A stretch of DNA of 13,263 bases, from contig CAKRWK010000008.1 in the NCBI GenBank assembly GCA_934417455.1, positions 1 through 13,263 of the forward strand, in the 5' to 3' direction. The notes beneath the pieces are model-generated. The model was not told where the DNA came from. It saw nothing but the letters and a program-made list of their open reading frames with translations, and did no database searches. This stretch comes from an uncultured Eubacteriales bacterium. GTDB taxonomy: Bacteria > Bacillota > Clostridia > Oscillospirales > CAG-272. Both the position numbers and the translations under genes were made by a program. Position 1 is the stretch's first letter. Each line of letters begins with the position of its first letter. Below are positions 13,263 through 13,263 of this stretch, in pieces.

Positions 13263-13263
13263 A

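Noticed and set aside
1..13263. CRISPR array, tRNA, rRNA, insertion sequence, attachment site or toxin-antitoxin pair
   Set aside because: I saw no regularly spaced repeats, cloverleaf-like sequence, transposase or integrase motifs, or paired small genes anywhere in the window.

Overview
The window looks like the chromosome of an uncultured, moderately GC-rich low-GC-lineage Gram-positive (Clostridia; Oscillospirales or Christensenellales-like is my best guess). The reasons are a Firmicutes-type yggS-sepF-yggT-lspA-rluD gene run, a Mini-RNase III, a Clostridia-style PcrA with an insertion after the Walker A motif, Cys-rich CxxC/'ALGH' repeats in a lipoprotein, strong AGGAGG-type ribosome binding sites and T-tailed hairpin terminators. 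This assignment is inference; no rRNA or other marker is present.

Layout. Minus strand, read right to left from 6704 to 1: mrnC (23S rRNA maturation nuclease), hisS (histidyl-tRNA synthetase) and a YgiQ-family radical SAM gene form a tight run with 9-10 nt gaps behind a good sigma-70-type promoter. After a 222-nt gap holding several DnaA-box-like TTTTCCAC(A) motifs comes pcrA (UvrD/PcrA helicase), then two hairpins, then the 5' end of a small lipoprotein gene that runs off the left edge. Plus strand, from 6940: yggS (PLP homeostasis), sepF (cell division), yggT/ylmG (membrane protein), lspA (signal peptidase II) and rluD (23S pseudouridine synthase). They follow a promoter with perfect -35 and -10 hexamers, 17-nt spacing and an extended -10. 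This is a condensed version of the Firmicutes ylmE-ylmF-ylmG-ylmH-divIVA-ileS-lspA-rluD region, with ylmH, divIVA and ileS absent. A long hairpin terminator ends rluD, and a separate promoter drives a 478-aa lipoprotein gene. Across a convergent, bidirectional terminator lies an AbgB-like M20 peptidase gene on the minus strand, filling the right end.

Most of the window is housekeeping. I see no mobile element, CRISPR array, tRNA or rRNA, and no obviously new multi-gene system. The points most worth a second look are: (1) two neighbouring genes of one run, yggT and rluD, each carry a single in-frame stop codon inside otherwise continuous homologous sequence (TGA at 8125, TAA at 9786); (2) two related ~52-nt palindromes sit 8-9 nt from the stop codons of pcrA and rluD; (3) a cluster of DnaA-box-like motifs lies in front of pcrA; (4) two promoters in the window share an unusually similar spacer sequence.
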